Virus record (IMG/VR): IMGVR_UViG_3300003873_000002
Span: 90,124-154,123 of that record
Strand: one strand, 5' to 3'
DNA: 64,000 nt
From: a virus
Under the pieces are notes generated by a model, which had not been told where the DNA came from, ran no database searches, and worked only from the letters and a program-made list of their open reading frames with translations. A program made the translations under genes and the position numbers. Of the stretch, positions 23,764 to 32,134 are shown in pieces (the first letter of the stretch is position 1; every line of letters begins with the position of its first letter).

Positions 23764-26103
23764 ATGCATAATATTAAAGTTAGAAAGAGAGATGGTAGTT
23801 TAATAGATATAGACTACGAAAAGATCCATAAATCTATCGCATTTTGTACGAATGGATTAAGCAATGTTTCTATATCAGAAATTGCAATGAACTGCAAAAT
23901 TAATTTTTTCGATGGAATAACAACAAAAGAAATACATCAAAATATCATTAAATCTGCGAAGGATTTAATATCTGAAAAAACACCCAATTATCAAATAGTA
24001 GCAGGAAGAGCACTAAATATTGATATCAGGAAAAATGTATATAACCAATATACACCACCATCATTATATTCAATTATCACTAAAAACGTGGAAGATGGAT
24101 GGTACGATAGTGAAATACTAGAAATGTATAGTGAGGATGAAATTAATGAACTTGATAGTTATATTAATCATTCACTTGATGAAAATTTCACATTCAGTGC
24201 GTGGAAACAATTAACATCGAAGTATCTAGTGCAAAATAGAACGCAACGAGATGATTTTAAAGAAACACCACAAATCATGTATATGTTAATTGGTATGACA
24301 CTTTTTGGAAAATACAAAGAAAAACGATTAAAGTATGTTAAGTCATTTTACAATTTAACTGCTGTTAAACAAACACTTGGTTTGCCTACACCAATTCTAG
24401 CTGGGGTGAGAACACCAACAAGACAATTTAGTTCGTGTGTGCTTGGAAAATGTGGTGATAACCTGCAGTCAATTTCAGCATCAAGTAAATCAATTATTGA
24501 TTATGTTTCAAAACGAGCTGGTATCGGTTGGGATATGTCTGCCATTAGACCGATTGGGTCGTCTATTAGAAATGGAGAAGCGTATCACACTGGTATTATC
24601 CCATTTATCAAGCATATGAATTCTGCTGTGCAAAGTTGCTCACAGGGTGGAATCAGAGGTGGTGCAGCAACCATTTATTATCCTATTTGGCATTATGAAG
24701 TAGAATCATTGATTGTTTTAAAGAATAATAAGGGAACTGATGAAAACCGAGTAAGAACATTAGATCATGGATTTGCAATCAATAAACACTTCTATGATTG
24801 CGCTATAAATGGTGATGATTACTATTTGTTCGATGTCAAAGATACACCTGGTTTATATGAAGCATTTTATTCAGCAGACCAAACCGAATTTGTTAATTTA
24901 TATAATAAATATTCAAAAAAACGGAAAATCAGAAAACAAAAAGTAAATGCAATGGAGTTACTTACACGAATTGAAATGGAACGTGTATCTACTGGAAGAG
25001 TTTATATGATTCACCCAGATTTAATGAACTCACAGACACCCTTTATTAAAGATAAAATTTATCAATCGAATCTTTGTCTTGAAATAGCATTACCAACTGC
25101 GGATCTTACTAAATGGTCATCATTGACAACAGAAGAGTGTTTGGAATTAGGCATCTATAATAAAGATATGTCTGTAGATGATTTTATTGAAAAATTCGGC
25201 ATTGTTTCACTTTGCACATTATCAAACTTTAATTTTGGCAATATCAAATCAACAAAGGATTTTGAAGAGCTTGCTAATATTTCTGTGCGCGCATTGGATG
25301 AATTAATTGACTACCAGTATTATCCAATGATCGCAGCTGAAGTCCCTACAAAATCATTCAGATCTGTTGGGATTGGTGTTAATGGCCTTGCCCATTTTAT
25401 TGCAAAGCATAAGACTAAATATGGGAAACAATCTGCTGAATTGGTCGATGAATATATGGAAGCAATGAATTATTATCTTGTTAAAACATCGGTCGAATTG
25501 GCTAAGGAAAAGGGTTCATTTGATTGGATTGACCGCACTATTTATAAAACAGATAAACCATTTATTTGGGAACACAGAAAAGCAAAAATTGATAATATTA
25601 TACCAATGAAAACCAGAATGGATTGGGAATCATTAAGGGCAGATATTAAAAAATATGGGCAACGCCATTCGACACTGATTGCACATATGCCGTCTGAAAG
25701 CAATTCTGTTGTGTTCAATGCGACTAATGGTGTGGAACCCATTAGACAAAAAATGACCGTTAAGGGTAACGGTGATAACGTCACAAAGCAAGTTTATCCA
25801 ACGCATTTAAAATATGATTATTTATGGGAAATGGGTGATATGCGGCGCTATATTGAAACACTTGCTGTTATTCAAAAATGGACAGACCAATCAATCTCAA
25901 CCAATATGTCATATGATGCAGAACATTTTGATGATGGGACAATTCCACTTAAAATATTACTTATGGATATTTTGACTGCGTATTCATATGGGATTAAAAC
26001 AATTTATTATCATAATAGTAAAGTTAATAATGAAAATAATACAAATAGTGAAAATAATACAAATAACGAAGATGAAGGCGAATGTGAGAGTTGCAAACTA
26101 TGA
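23764..26103 (+). CDS. nrdA: Ribonucleoside-diphosphate reductase, alpha subunit (class Ia)
   Basis: 779 residues, close to T4 NrdA (754). The N-terminal ATP-cone is KVRKRDGSLIDIDYEKI. Catalytic signatures include FSSCVLGKCGDN (first active-site Cys about C225), SQGGIRGGAATIYYP, the NLCLEIALPT block with the radical cysteine, and IAHMPSESNS. The C-terminal CESC (775-778) is the thiol pair re-reduced by glutaredoxin, encoded three genes on. It reduces NDPs to dNDPs. A short Asn/Glu repeat (ENNTN) precedes the CxxC tail. The stop overlaps the nrdB start (ATGA). Confidence 0.96.
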   Translation: MHNIKVRKRDGSLIDIDYEKIHKSIAFCTNGLSNVSISEIAMNCKINFFDGITTKEIHQNIIKSAKDLISEKTPNYQIVAGRALNIDIRKNVYNQYTPPSLYSIITKNVEDGWYDSEILEMYSEDEINELDSYINHSLDENFTFSAWKQLTSKYLVQNRTQRDDFKETPQIMYMLIGMTLFGKYKEKRLKYVKSFYNLTAVKQTLGLPTPILAGVRTPTRQFSSCVLGKCGDNLQSISASSKSIIDYVSKRAGIGWDMSAIRPIGSSIRNGEAYHTGIIPFIKHMNSAVQSCSQGGIRGGAATIYYPIWHYEVESLIVLKNNKGTDENRVRTLDHGFAINKHFYDCAINGDDYYLFDVKDTPGLYEAFYSADQTEFVNLYNKYSKKRKIRKQKVNAMELLTRIEMERVSTGRVYMIHPDLMNSQTPFIKDKIYQSNLCLEIALPTADLTKWSSLTTEECLELGIYNKDMSVDDFIEKFGIVSLCTLSNFNFGNIKSTKDFEELANISVRALDELIDYQYYPMIAAEVPTKSFRSVGIGVNGLAHFIAKHKTKYGKQSAELVDEYMEAMNYYLVKTSVELAKEKGSFDWIDRTIYKTDKPFIWEHRKAKIDNIIPMKTRMDWESLRADIKKYGQRHSTLIAHMPSESNSVVFNATNGVEPIRQKMTVKGNGDNVTKQVYPTHLKYDYLWEMGDMRRYIETLAVIQKWTDQSISTNMSYDAEHFDDGTIPLKILLMDILTAYSYGIKTIYYHNSKVNNENNTNSENNTNNEDEGECESCKL

Positions 26104-27212
26104 AAAATTATTCCACAAGTACATTTAGTAAAAAAAATACATCAAATTTAACTGATACAATGTTTCTTTCTAATAATGGTATTGGTGTATCAAGACACGA
26201 ACATGTTAAATACCAATCAATGTACACAAGACATAAAAAAATGAAATCATTGTTTTGGTCACCTGAAGAGATTGATTTAACAGCAGATAAATATGATTTT
26301 CAAAAAATGCCTGAGTATCAACAAGGTATTTTTACAGATGTGTTATCGCGAGCAGTTCTATTGGATTCTGTCCAAAGTAGAAGCCCGGTAGAAGCCCTTT
26401 TACCTATATGCACGTTGCCTGAATTAGAATCCCAAATTTTAACATGGGGTTTTTTTGAAAACATACATGCAGAAACATATAGCCATATTATTAAAAACAT
26501 ATATAATAATCCGACAGAAGTATTTGACGATATTACAAAATCTACCGAAATTTTGAAGTGTGCTGATTCAATTACAGACCATTACGATAAATTAATAGAG
26601 CTTAATGCAAAACGGATACTGGCAACACCAGATTATGATTTATTTGAGCATAAAAAAATGTTGTATATTACAATGCACAGTATTCAGGCGTTAGAATCAC
26701 TACGTTTTTATTCTGCTTTTGCTGTCATGTTTGCATTTGCTGAGAATGATACTATGATTGGGTCCGCAAACGAATTGAAATTAATCGCCAGGGATGAATC
26801 ATTTCATGTTGGCATAACATCTGAAATTATTAAGCTATTGCCTAAGGACGATAGTGATTATATTGAAATTGCAGAAATTTGTGCAGATGATGTCCATGCA
26901 CTTTATAACGATGTTATTTCACAAGAAATTGAGTGGATTAACCATATTTTTAGAAATGGCTCTATGTTGGGTTTAAACGCAGAAATTTTAAAGAGTTATA
27001 TGCTATATATAGGATATCAAAAATTCAGACACTTTAAATTGGATACATCAAAATTTGGATTTGAAGTGGTTAAGAAAAACCCATTGAGATGGATTGATGT
27101 TTGGCTAGATACAACCAACCAACAAGCTGCACCACAAGAAACAGAAATACTAAATTATCAACAAGGTGTCGTAAAATTAGGTGGAACAGATGATATTAAA
27201 ATTGAACTATAG
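26100..27212 (+). CDS. nrdB: Ribonucleoside-diphosphate reductase, beta subunit
   Basis: 370 residues from the ATG at 26100, which overlaps the nrdA stop by four bases; an in-frame TTG nine bases earlier is less likely. Diiron ligands are recognisable: Asp in LLDSVQ, Glu in LPELESQ, E-x-x-H in NIHAETYSHI, and the second E-x-x-H in RDESFHVG. The radical-carrying subunit pairs with NrdA. The C-terminal ~20 residues, ending GTDDIKIEL, would be the tail that docks in the alpha subunit. No intron or frameshift seen, unlike nrdB in T4. Confidence 0.95.
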   Translation: MKNYSTSTFSKKNTSNLTDTMFLSNNGIGVSRHEHVKYQSMYTRHKKMKSLFWSPEEIDLTADKYDFQKMPEYQQGIFTDVLSRAVLLDSVQSRSPVEALLPICTLPELESQILTWGFFENIHAETYSHIIKNIYNNPTEVFDDITKSTEILKCADSITDHYDKLIELNAKRILATPDYDLFEHKKMLYITMHSIQALESLRFYSAFAVMFAFAENDTMIGSANELKLIARDESFHVGITSEIIKLLPKDDSDYIEIAEICADDVHALYNDVISQEIEWINHIFRNGSMLGLNAEILKSYMLYIGYQKFRHFKLDTSKFGFEVVKKNPLRWIDVWLDTTNQQAAPQETEILNYQQGVVKLGGTDDIKIEL

Positions 27213-27221
27213 GAGTGAAAC

Positions 27222-27437
27222 ATGATTGAGGTTTATATAAAAGCAAATTGTCCAAAATGTGTAGAAGTAAAACACTATCTTAAAAACAGAGAAATTGAGT
27301 TCAGTGAAATTGAGTTAACACAAGATAATACAGAGTCCATCATTAAAAAGACTGGGGCGAGAGTGGCACCAGTTGTATTAATTGATGGTAATTATATCAT
27401 GAATAATGATATTTTAAATGGGGTTGTTAATTTATAA
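27222..27437 (+). CDS. nrdC: Glutaredoxin
   Basis: 71 residues, a compact glutaredoxin: VYIKANCPKCVEVKHYL with active site C-P-K-C (residues 9-12), then the conserved cis-Pro region ARVAPVVLIDG. It has a good ribosome site (AGGAG) nine bases after nrdB. It probably re-reduces the C-terminal cysteines of NrdA, like T4 NrdC thioredoxin. CPKC differs from the classical CPYC. Confidence 0.9.
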   Translation: MIEVYIKANCPKCVEVKHYLKNREIEFSEIELTQDNTESIIKKTGARVAPVVLIDGNYIMNNDILNGVVNL

Positions 27438-27444
27438 ATCACAT

Positions 27445-27475
27445 AATGGGTGCGTATATGTATTATGCACTCATT
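27445..27475 (+). terminator. Hairpin terminator candidate after the nrd operon
   Basis: AATGGGTGC (27445-27453) pairs with GCACTCATT (27467-27475), nine pairs with one G-U, 13-base loop. It lies just after the glutaredoxin stop. It is followed by an AT-rich sequence rather than a pure U-tract. Confidence 0.55.
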
Positions 27476-27487
27476 AATTGATATAAC

Positions 27488-27530
27488 CATCAATAAACAC
27501 AATAAACACAATAAACACAATAAACACAAT
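27488..27530. repeat. 9-bp tandem repeat AATAAACAC, about five copies
   Basis: Intergenic repeat after the nrd hairpin. The unit closely matches the repeat at 30655-30714 and the complement of the in-gene repeat at 1870-1932. Confidence 0.9.
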
Positions 27531-27591
27531 AAATTAAATAATATCTAGTAATAAACACATATAAACCATGTGAACACATAAGGACGCAATA

Positions 27592-28209
27592 ATGAAACAG
27601 CTCAGTGCAGTGGATATAAAAATCAATAATTTTCTTCTTGAGGAAATTACAGATGATATCAGCAAAGCATTAAAACACGAAGAGTTTATTGATGTATTTG
27701 AAAAATTCAGTGATAAAACAACATTTAAACTCTTAGAATTGCTTGATGACATGTCATCATACAAACAATTGAATCTTAATGTAGAAGACCATACAATTCA
27801 ACAGTTAAGAAAAATTACAGAGTCATTAGTTGATTATAGAAAAGACGATAATACACTGTTTAATGCAATTGCAACTATTTTTAAAAATGTGACTAAAATT
27901 GAAGGCAAATTATGTGGTTATATCTCAAGTGCAACTAAAAGAACATTAATGAAACTACACGACATACCAATTGGTGCTACATCACGTGAAATATTTGATT
28001 TTTTGTTTAATCTTTTTAGTATATTATTTAAATATAAATTTAAGCATAGTGAGTTAAATAACACTATAAAAAGCAAACAACTTCGTGCAAAATTTTATAA
28101 AACGGTTGCGTTTAAGATTATGGATGAATATTATACTTCGCTAACACAGCATAATTTAAAAGATCAGATTGAAACAGACATTTCGTTCGGTTGGAGAAAA
28201 CCAAATTAA
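27592..28209 (+). CDS. Hypothetical helical protein (205 aa)
   Basis: 205 residues, mostly charged helices (FLLEEITDDISKALKHEEFI, LRKITESLVDYRKDDNTLFN, FDFLFNLFSILFKYKFKHSE). A good Shine-Dalgarno (AAGGACG) precedes the ATG at 27592. No enzyme motif or family recognised. It overlaps the phosphoesterase frame at its 3' end if that gene uses the TTG at 28169. Confidence 0.6.
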   Translation: MKQLSAVDIKINNFLLEEITDDISKALKHEEFIDVFEKFSDKTTFKLLELLDDMSSYKQLNLNVEDHTIQQLRKITESLVDYRKDDNTLFNAIATIFKNVTKIEGKLCGYISSATKRTLMKLHDIPIGATSREIFDFLFNLFSILFKYKFKHSELNNTIKSKQLRAKFYKTVAFKIMDEYYTSLTQHNLKDQIETDISFGWRKPN

Positions 28210-28822
28210 AAAGTTAAATGGTTTAAATATAACATATAATGCATTGAGCGAAAAGTTCAATGATATTTATATTATTTCTGACACACATTTTATGCATGAT
28301 AATATTATTAAATATGCAAATAGACCCGCTAGTCATAATCAAATAATGTTCGAAAAATGGAATGAAACCGTTAAAGAAAATGATTTAATCATCCATGTTG
28401 GTGACCTTTCACATGGGTTATATAAATACCATAATGGTGATGAAATATTACACGAAATTTGCACAAATCTAAACGGCAAAAAAATCCTATTAAGAGGCAA
28501 TCATGATAGAAACCATGATGAGTATTATAATAACATGGGATTTATAGTCAAAGATTATATTTATATGTCAGATATAAACACTATTATAAATCATTATCCA
28601 CCGATTAGTGATACCTCCAGCAGTATGTATATAAAACAAAAACAGATTGATTACAATACACAATTAATGAAACAGGTTGATTATAAATACTTGATTCATG
28701 GCCACCAGCACAATAACACAAGACAAAATCACAAAAATTGTTTTAACGCCACTGTTGAAAGAATAAATTATACCCCGATCAATATCACAGAAATTTTTAA
28801 AATACTTCAAATCGACACGTAG
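28169..28822 (+). CDS. Calcineurin-like metallophosphoesterase
   Basis: Up to 217 residues. All metal-binding blocks are present: DIYIISDTHFMHDN (D-x-H), LIIHVGDLSHG (GD), KKILLRGNHDRN (GNHD), IINHYPP and LIHGHQHNNT (GHxH). The size fits single-domain phage phosphoesterases, which may hydrolyse nucleotides or phosphoproteins. The start is uncertain: no ATG is in frame before the D-x-H motif, so TTG at 28169 (overlapping the upstream gene) or TTG at 28244 must be used. Confidence 0.85.
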   Translation: MKQTFRSVGENQIKKLNGLNITYNALSEKFNDIYIISDTHFMHDNIIKYANRPASHNQIMFEKWNETVKENDLIIHVGDLSHGLYKYHNGDEILHEICTNLNGKKILLRGNHDRNHDEYYNNMGFIVKDYIYMSDINTIINHYPPISDTSSSMYIKQKQIDYNTQLMKQVDYKYLIHGHQHNNTRQNHKNCFNATVERINYTPINITEIFKILQIDT

Positions 28823-28827
28823 GTGTC
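28814..28827 (+). terminator. Short hairpin at the phosphoesterase stop
   Basis: GACAC (28814-28818), four-base loop containing the TAG stop, GTGTC (28823-28827), then ATTCTTT. A small but clean stem-loop and possible terminator. Confidence 0.4.
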
Positions 28828-29083
28828 ATTCTTTGCCATTCTTTGCCATATATGACATTATGCCAGTCAAACAATATAATCTAATTAATCCCCATCAAAC
28901 TATAATTGTTTGTACATTATAAACACATTATAAACACATTATAAACACATTATAAACACATTATAAAACTCAGTACAATGCGCTATATGCGATGATATTA
29001 TTTCATAGATGGTTTTATGTCAATTTAATAAAAACATACCGTTAATCTCATTAAAATAAAAAAATAAAAAATAAAATAAACTG
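28828..29083. other. Gene-free stretch with tandem repeats
   Basis: Two copies of TGCCATTCTTT-like sequence (~28827-28850) and about five copies of an 11-bp unit ACACATTATAA (28919-28968). The block around 28978-29000 (AATGCGCTATATGCGATGAT) loosely resembles the right end of repeat copy A at 7714-7732. No gene seen. Confidence 0.6.
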
Positions 29084-29112
29084 TTGACATTTTAATAATA
29101 ATGATTTATAAT
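29084..29112 (+). promoter_or_regulatory. Consensus sigma-70 promoter upstream of a decayed gene
   Basis: TTGACA (29084-29089), 17-base spacer, TATAAT (29107-29112): a perfect match. The nearest downstream ATG (29157) opens a broken frame; the next intact gene is parM at 29753. Confidence 0.85.
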
Positions 29113-29156
29113 AACTATAAATTAATAAAAACCATAAAAATAACAAAGATGTAATA

Positions 29157-29640
29157 TGAAATGTTATAAAAACTTCAGCGGCGATAATGTTGTATTGTTT
29201 AGAAATAAAACTAGATTGGTTTAAACAAAAACTCTTATGATAATTATAATGTGGAATGCGTTGAATTTGGAATTGACATCGATTTTGGAATTCAAATGCA
29301 CACATAGATGTTGGTAATATGAAGTTAAACCAAATAACACTTTGTTTTCTGGCGGTTTAGGTAGTTATTTGTCAATACATGATAAGGGTTTAAAAGGGTG
29401 TGGTGAATATAACAAACATATGTCGTGTATTATGATGATTCAGGCTTTTTAAATACCTTTTAATATTCTGGATATTTATAAATCTGGTGATGAGTATAAC
29501 ATTTCTAGCAATGTGAAGAGCCTATTGAATACCCATTAAATCTTATGAAAAACTCAATAATTATTTGGGAAAATCATTCAGATATTTTCACGAACCAGAT
29601 TATAGTAAAGATTTTTTGATGTGTTGATTTGTATGTGGGA
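29157..29640 (+). pseudogene. Decayed gene of unknown function
   Basis: A start with good context (ATG 29157) opens MKCYKNFSGDNVVLFRNKTR and stops after 22 codons. Phage-like protein sequence then continues in shifting frames: NYNVECVEFGIDIDFGIQMH (~29240-29305) and, after another shift, VKPNNTLFSGGLGSYLSIHD followed by KGLKGCGEYNKHMSCIM (~29323-29430), then fragments ending near 29640. Several frameshifts and stops are needed, so this looks like a recently broken gene still attached to a consensus promoter. The family of the original is not recognised. Confidence 0.5.
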
Positions 29641-29670
29641 AAATATTCAATAGTTGCAAAAAGAAATAAA

Positions 29671-29710
29671 ATAGTGTAAAATAGTGTAAAATAGTGTAAA
29701 ATAGTGTAAA
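29671..29710. repeat. 10-bp direct repeats upstream of parM (parC candidate)
   Basis: Four perfect copies of ATAGTGTAAA with partial copies at both ends, 43 bases before the parM ATG. Direct repeats just upstream of parM are the usual form of parC, bound by ParR. Similar-looking tandem repeats occur in most gaps of this genome, so the assignment is tentative. Confidence 0.5.
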
Positions 29711-29752
29711 ATAAGTACAGATTTAAATTATTAACAACGAGCAGGAGTAATT

Positions 29753-30658
29753 ATGGAAGATGAAATCAGTATCGACATTGGGTATGGTCACTGTAAGGTA
29801 TTATATGCGGGTAAATTAGTAAAATTTCCAACAGCGATTAGTTATGCAAATGATTTAGGTATTTCGTGTGGGGAAATGAATTCTTATGAGTTCGAAGGTA
29901 AACAATATAGCGTTGGTTCGGACGCTTCTGATGAATCATTTAGTACAACTGATTACAAATTGCTATATAAGTTCGCGCCATTAATTGTTTTTCATATTTT
30001 AAGTAAATTTGATAGAGTTAATGCTGACACACCTATCAATATTAATACAGGATTATCAATTGTTGATTGGGTCCATAAAGATGGATTTATTGATAGACTA
30101 TCATGTATTGAAGTAAACGGTAAAAAAATTGATTTGGATGTTACGTTAATCCCACAAGGGGCTGGAGTTGCAGTAGATTGGGTAGAGAATCAAAATAATT
30201 CTATTTACCCGAACAAACTTTCTGTTATTGATATCGGATTTAACACCATTAATCTAATTTATATGGAAAAAGGTAGATTAATCAGACAAAAATCAAAACC
30301 ATATCCTGGGCATGGTATTGTTTCAATTATTAATACATTCTCGACATACCTAGAAAACAAATATTCAATGAATTTTAGTCAGCAAGAAGCTAATGATATT
30401 TTCCTCGATGGTGAATTCTTCTACAATGGTGAAGACCAAGAAGATGTTAAATCGCACATCAAAACAATCAAGGAGCAATTTGTTTCAAAACTTTTCAATA
30501 CTATTTTGGTTGACGCTAAAAAAACATTTGCAACATCAAATGTAGTGCTTATTGGAGGTGGTGGCGCTTATATGCTCGATGACATCCCAATGCCACCAAA
30601 TGTTGAATTTGTCGCTAAAGATTATGAATACTCGAATGTCCGTGGATATGCGATTTAA
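29753..30658 (+). CDS. parM: ParM/Alp-type actin-like ATPase
   Basis: 301 residues, slightly shorter than plasmid ParM (~320). Actin-fold elements are in order: phosphate-1 ISIDIGYGHCKV (residues 5-16), phosphate-2 SVIDIGFNTINLIYM (~162-176), and adenosine motif VVLIGGGGAYML (~264-275). The ARGAGVAVDW-like segment here reads PQGAGVAVDW. Such proteins form ATP-driven filaments that push DNA apart when bound by ParR at parC. The next gene encodes a ParR-like adaptor and direct repeats precede the start, completing a type II partition layout. It may segregate phage or prophage DNA or position replicating phage DNA. Confidence 0.8.
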   Translation: MEDEISIDIGYGHCKVLYAGKLVKFPTAISYANDLGISCGEMNSYEFEGKQYSVGSDASDESFSTTDYKLLYKFAPLIVFHILSKFDRVNADTPININTGLSIVDWVHKDGFIDRLSCIEVNGKKIDLDVTLIPQGAGVAVDWVENQNNSIYPNKLSVIDIGFNTINLIYMEKGRLIRQKSKPYPGHGIVSIINTFSTYLENKYSMNFSQQEANDIFLDGEFFYNGEDQEDVKSHIKTIKEQFVSKLFNTILVDAKKTFATSNVVLIGGGGAYMLDDIPMPPNVEFVAKDYEYSNVRGYAI

Positions 30659-30714
30659 ACACATTAAACACATTAAACACATTAAACACATTAAACACAT
30701 TAAACACATTAAAC
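30655..30714. repeat. 9-bp tandem repeat TTAAACACA between parM and parR
   Basis: Six full copies plus a partial one. The repeat begins at the parM stop codon and ends 12 bases before the parR ATG. An alternative parC-like array. Confidence 0.95.
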
Positions 30715-30726
30715 AGGAAATAAATT

Positions 30727-31029
30727 ATGCAAACAGAAACAAAAGAAATTACTATTAAACTTGATGGGAATTCAATTGATGTTTTAAAACAAGTTGATAG
30801 TATGTACAGAGAATCAATCATTAATATCGGAATTCGTATGATTTCCTTGACACCATATTATAAATTTTTATCTGGAAAGGATGATGTAGCTGACATTAAT
30901 GCATTGACATCACTAGATACAAACTGCAATACCAATGCACTACTCGCTAGTGAAAAATCACAAGAAGTTGTGAACGAAGCGCCATCAAAATTAAAAAGGA
31001 AAACAAAAAGCTCATGGGACGATTTATAA
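30727..31029 (+). CDS. parR: ParR-like DNA-binding adaptor
   Basis: 100 residues. The N-terminal ~50 (KEITIKLDGNSIDVLKQVDS, then MYRESIINIGIRMI) read as a ribbon-helix-helix domain: one beta strand, then two helices with the RES-N-GI pattern of RHH repressors. The rest is disordered and polar, ending in a basic/acidic tail KRKTKSSWDDL. In ParR proteins the RHH domain binds parC repeats and the C-terminus contacts the ParM filament end. Its place directly after the actin-like gene supports the call more than sequence alone. Confidence 0.65.
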   Translation: MQTETKEITIKLDGNSIDVLKQVDSMYRESIINIGIRMISLTPYYKFLSGKDDVADINALTSLDTNCNTNALLASEKSQEVVNEAPSKLKRKTKSSWDDL

Positions 31030-31148
31030 TGGATTTATACCATAAAATAATGTATATGATAGCATTAGGGTGGGTTATTTTGCTGTTTTTGTTATTGGTT
31101 ATTAAACCAATCGATAAATCAACACAATATTTCGAGGAGCATAAATGA
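31029..31148 (+). CDS. Small single-pass membrane protein (39 aa)
   Basis: The ATG at 31029 overlaps the last base of the parR stop, and the TGA at 31146-31148 overlaps the gp1 start (ATGA). It reads MDLYHKIMYMIALGWVILLF, then LLLVIKPIDKSTQYFEEHK: one transmembrane helix with a short charged tail. The double overlap argues that it is a real, translated cistron coupling the partition genes to dNMP kinase. Function unknown. Confidence 0.6.
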   Translation: MDLYHKIMYMIALGWVILLFLLLVIKPIDKSTQYFEEHK

Positions 31149-31711
31149 AAATAATTTTATTAGCAGGCCCTAAGGGGATTGGTAAAGATTTTGTTGGTGA
31201 ATATATGGTTAACACATATGGATTTAAGCGTATTGCATTTGCAGACAATGTAAAAAAAGTAATTGCAAAAACGCTTGATCTTAATTTAAGTGAAATTGAT
31301 TATTTAAAAAATAATGAACAAATGAGAGTTACTAGCATAGAAACGACTAGTGGGCTTAATATGCGCACAATTATTCAGCGATTCGCTACTGATGCAATGC
31401 AATCTGTATTTGGTGAAACTGTTTGGGTCAATGCATTGAAACGAGATATATATAATTTAATTGGTGATTATAATATTGTTGTTACTGATTTTCGATTTCC
31501 ACACGAATATGAAGAACTAATTAGAAGCGGATTCAGCGATGACATTGTAACAATAAAAATTACTGATAGATTTAACAGTTCAAGTGATTCAAGTCATATT
31601 AGTGAAAATGCGCTTAAAGATTTTAAATTTGATTATACATTTGTAAATAATAAAGACAATTTTGCAAGACGGGAACTTGATGATATTGTTATAGATGCGG
31701 TTTATGAATAA
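31145..31711 (+). CDS. 1: Deoxynucleoside monophosphate kinase (T4 gp1-like)
   Basis: 188 residues. Walker A variant LLAGPKGIGKDFVGEYM, then FADNVKKVIAKTLDL, the long internal helix region QRFATDAMQSVFGETVWVNA and the strand NIVVTDFRFPHE are the hallmarks of phage dNMP kinase gp1. It phosphorylates dNMPs (including modified dNMPs in T4) to dNDPs. A role in handling salvage or hypermodified nucleotides fits the deazaguanine genes elsewhere. The start is coupled to the small membrane ORF. Confidence 0.9.
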   Translation: MKIILLAGPKGIGKDFVGEYMVNTYGFKRIAFADNVKKVIAKTLDLNLSEIDYLKNNEQMRVTSIETTSGLNMRTIIQRFATDAMQSVFGETVWVNALKRDIYNLIGDYNIVVTDFRFPHEYEELIRSGFSDDIVTIKITDRFNSSSDSSHISENALKDFKFDYTFVNNKDNFARRELDDIVIDAVYE

Positions 31712-31799
31712 CCATAAAAAACATATAAATCATTGTAGAATTGTTGAATGCAAAAATATTGGTAAGTGGACTACGAATGATTTAATTATCAAACTATAA
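31704..31799 (+). CDS. Tiny hypothetical ORF (31 aa) overlapping gp1
   Basis: ATG at 31704, eight bases inside the end of gp1; stop TAA at 31797-31799, just before the ribosome site of the next gene. It reads MNNHKKHINHCRIVECKNIG, then KWTTNDLIIKL. His/Cys-rich start, no family recognised. Supported only by its fit between genes. Confidence 0.3.
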   Translation: MNNHKKHINHCRIVECKNIGKWTTNDLIIKL

Positions 31800-31807
31800 G
31801 GGAAAAT

Positions 31808-32134
31808 ATGAAATCGTGTATCATAACAAATGAACAATTAGAAATTAACAAGAAAATTTTATTAGAAGCAAAAAACGAATTTGACCGAGAAGAGTTTCAC
31901 GATTTTTATAATAATGTAATGGAGTTTAAGCATGAAAATCATTTAGAGACTTTACTAGAGGCAATTATTGGGTACGCAGAAGAACACAACCTTGATATGT
32001 TGGATGTTGCTGATGTTATTAAAAAAGACAATACAATGTCAGACATTCTTACATCAGATTTAATTAAAAATAAACAAATCAAATTTGTTAATAAAGATGA
32101 TAATATTATTTATCAAGTCGAGGAGTGGATATAA
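31808..32134 (+). CDS. gp33-like late-transcription coactivator candidate
   Basis: 108 residues, the size of T4 gp33 (112). The helical core (FKHENHLETLLEAIIGYAEE, then HNLDMLDVADVIKKDNTMSD) loosely parallels gp33 proteins of T4-like phages: an E-rich helix, 'yxEAixxyxEexxIexexvAxxI', then a loop and 'LxxxIxxeA'. gp33 bridges the sliding clamp and RNA polymerase with gp55; the C-terminal hydrophobic/acidic end (YQVEEWI) could be a clamp-binding tail. Similarity is weak, so another small helical protein is possible. The clamp-loader promoter lies one gene downstream. Confidence 0.4.
   Translation: MKSCIITNEQLEINKKILLEAKNEFDREEFHDFYNNVMEFKHENHLETLLEAIIGYAEEHNLDMLDVADVIKKDNTMSDILTSDLIKNKQIKFVNKDDNIIYQVEEWI

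Noticed and set aside
26091-26103. TTG start nine bases earlier for nrdB
   Set aside because: The ATG at 26100 overlaps the nrdA stop in the usual ATGA arrangement and gives the expected N-terminus.
30621-30821. Open frames in both strands across the 9-bp repeat between parM and parR
   Set aside because: They translate the tandem repeat (KHIKHIKHI or VFNVFNVF) and overlap genuine genes.
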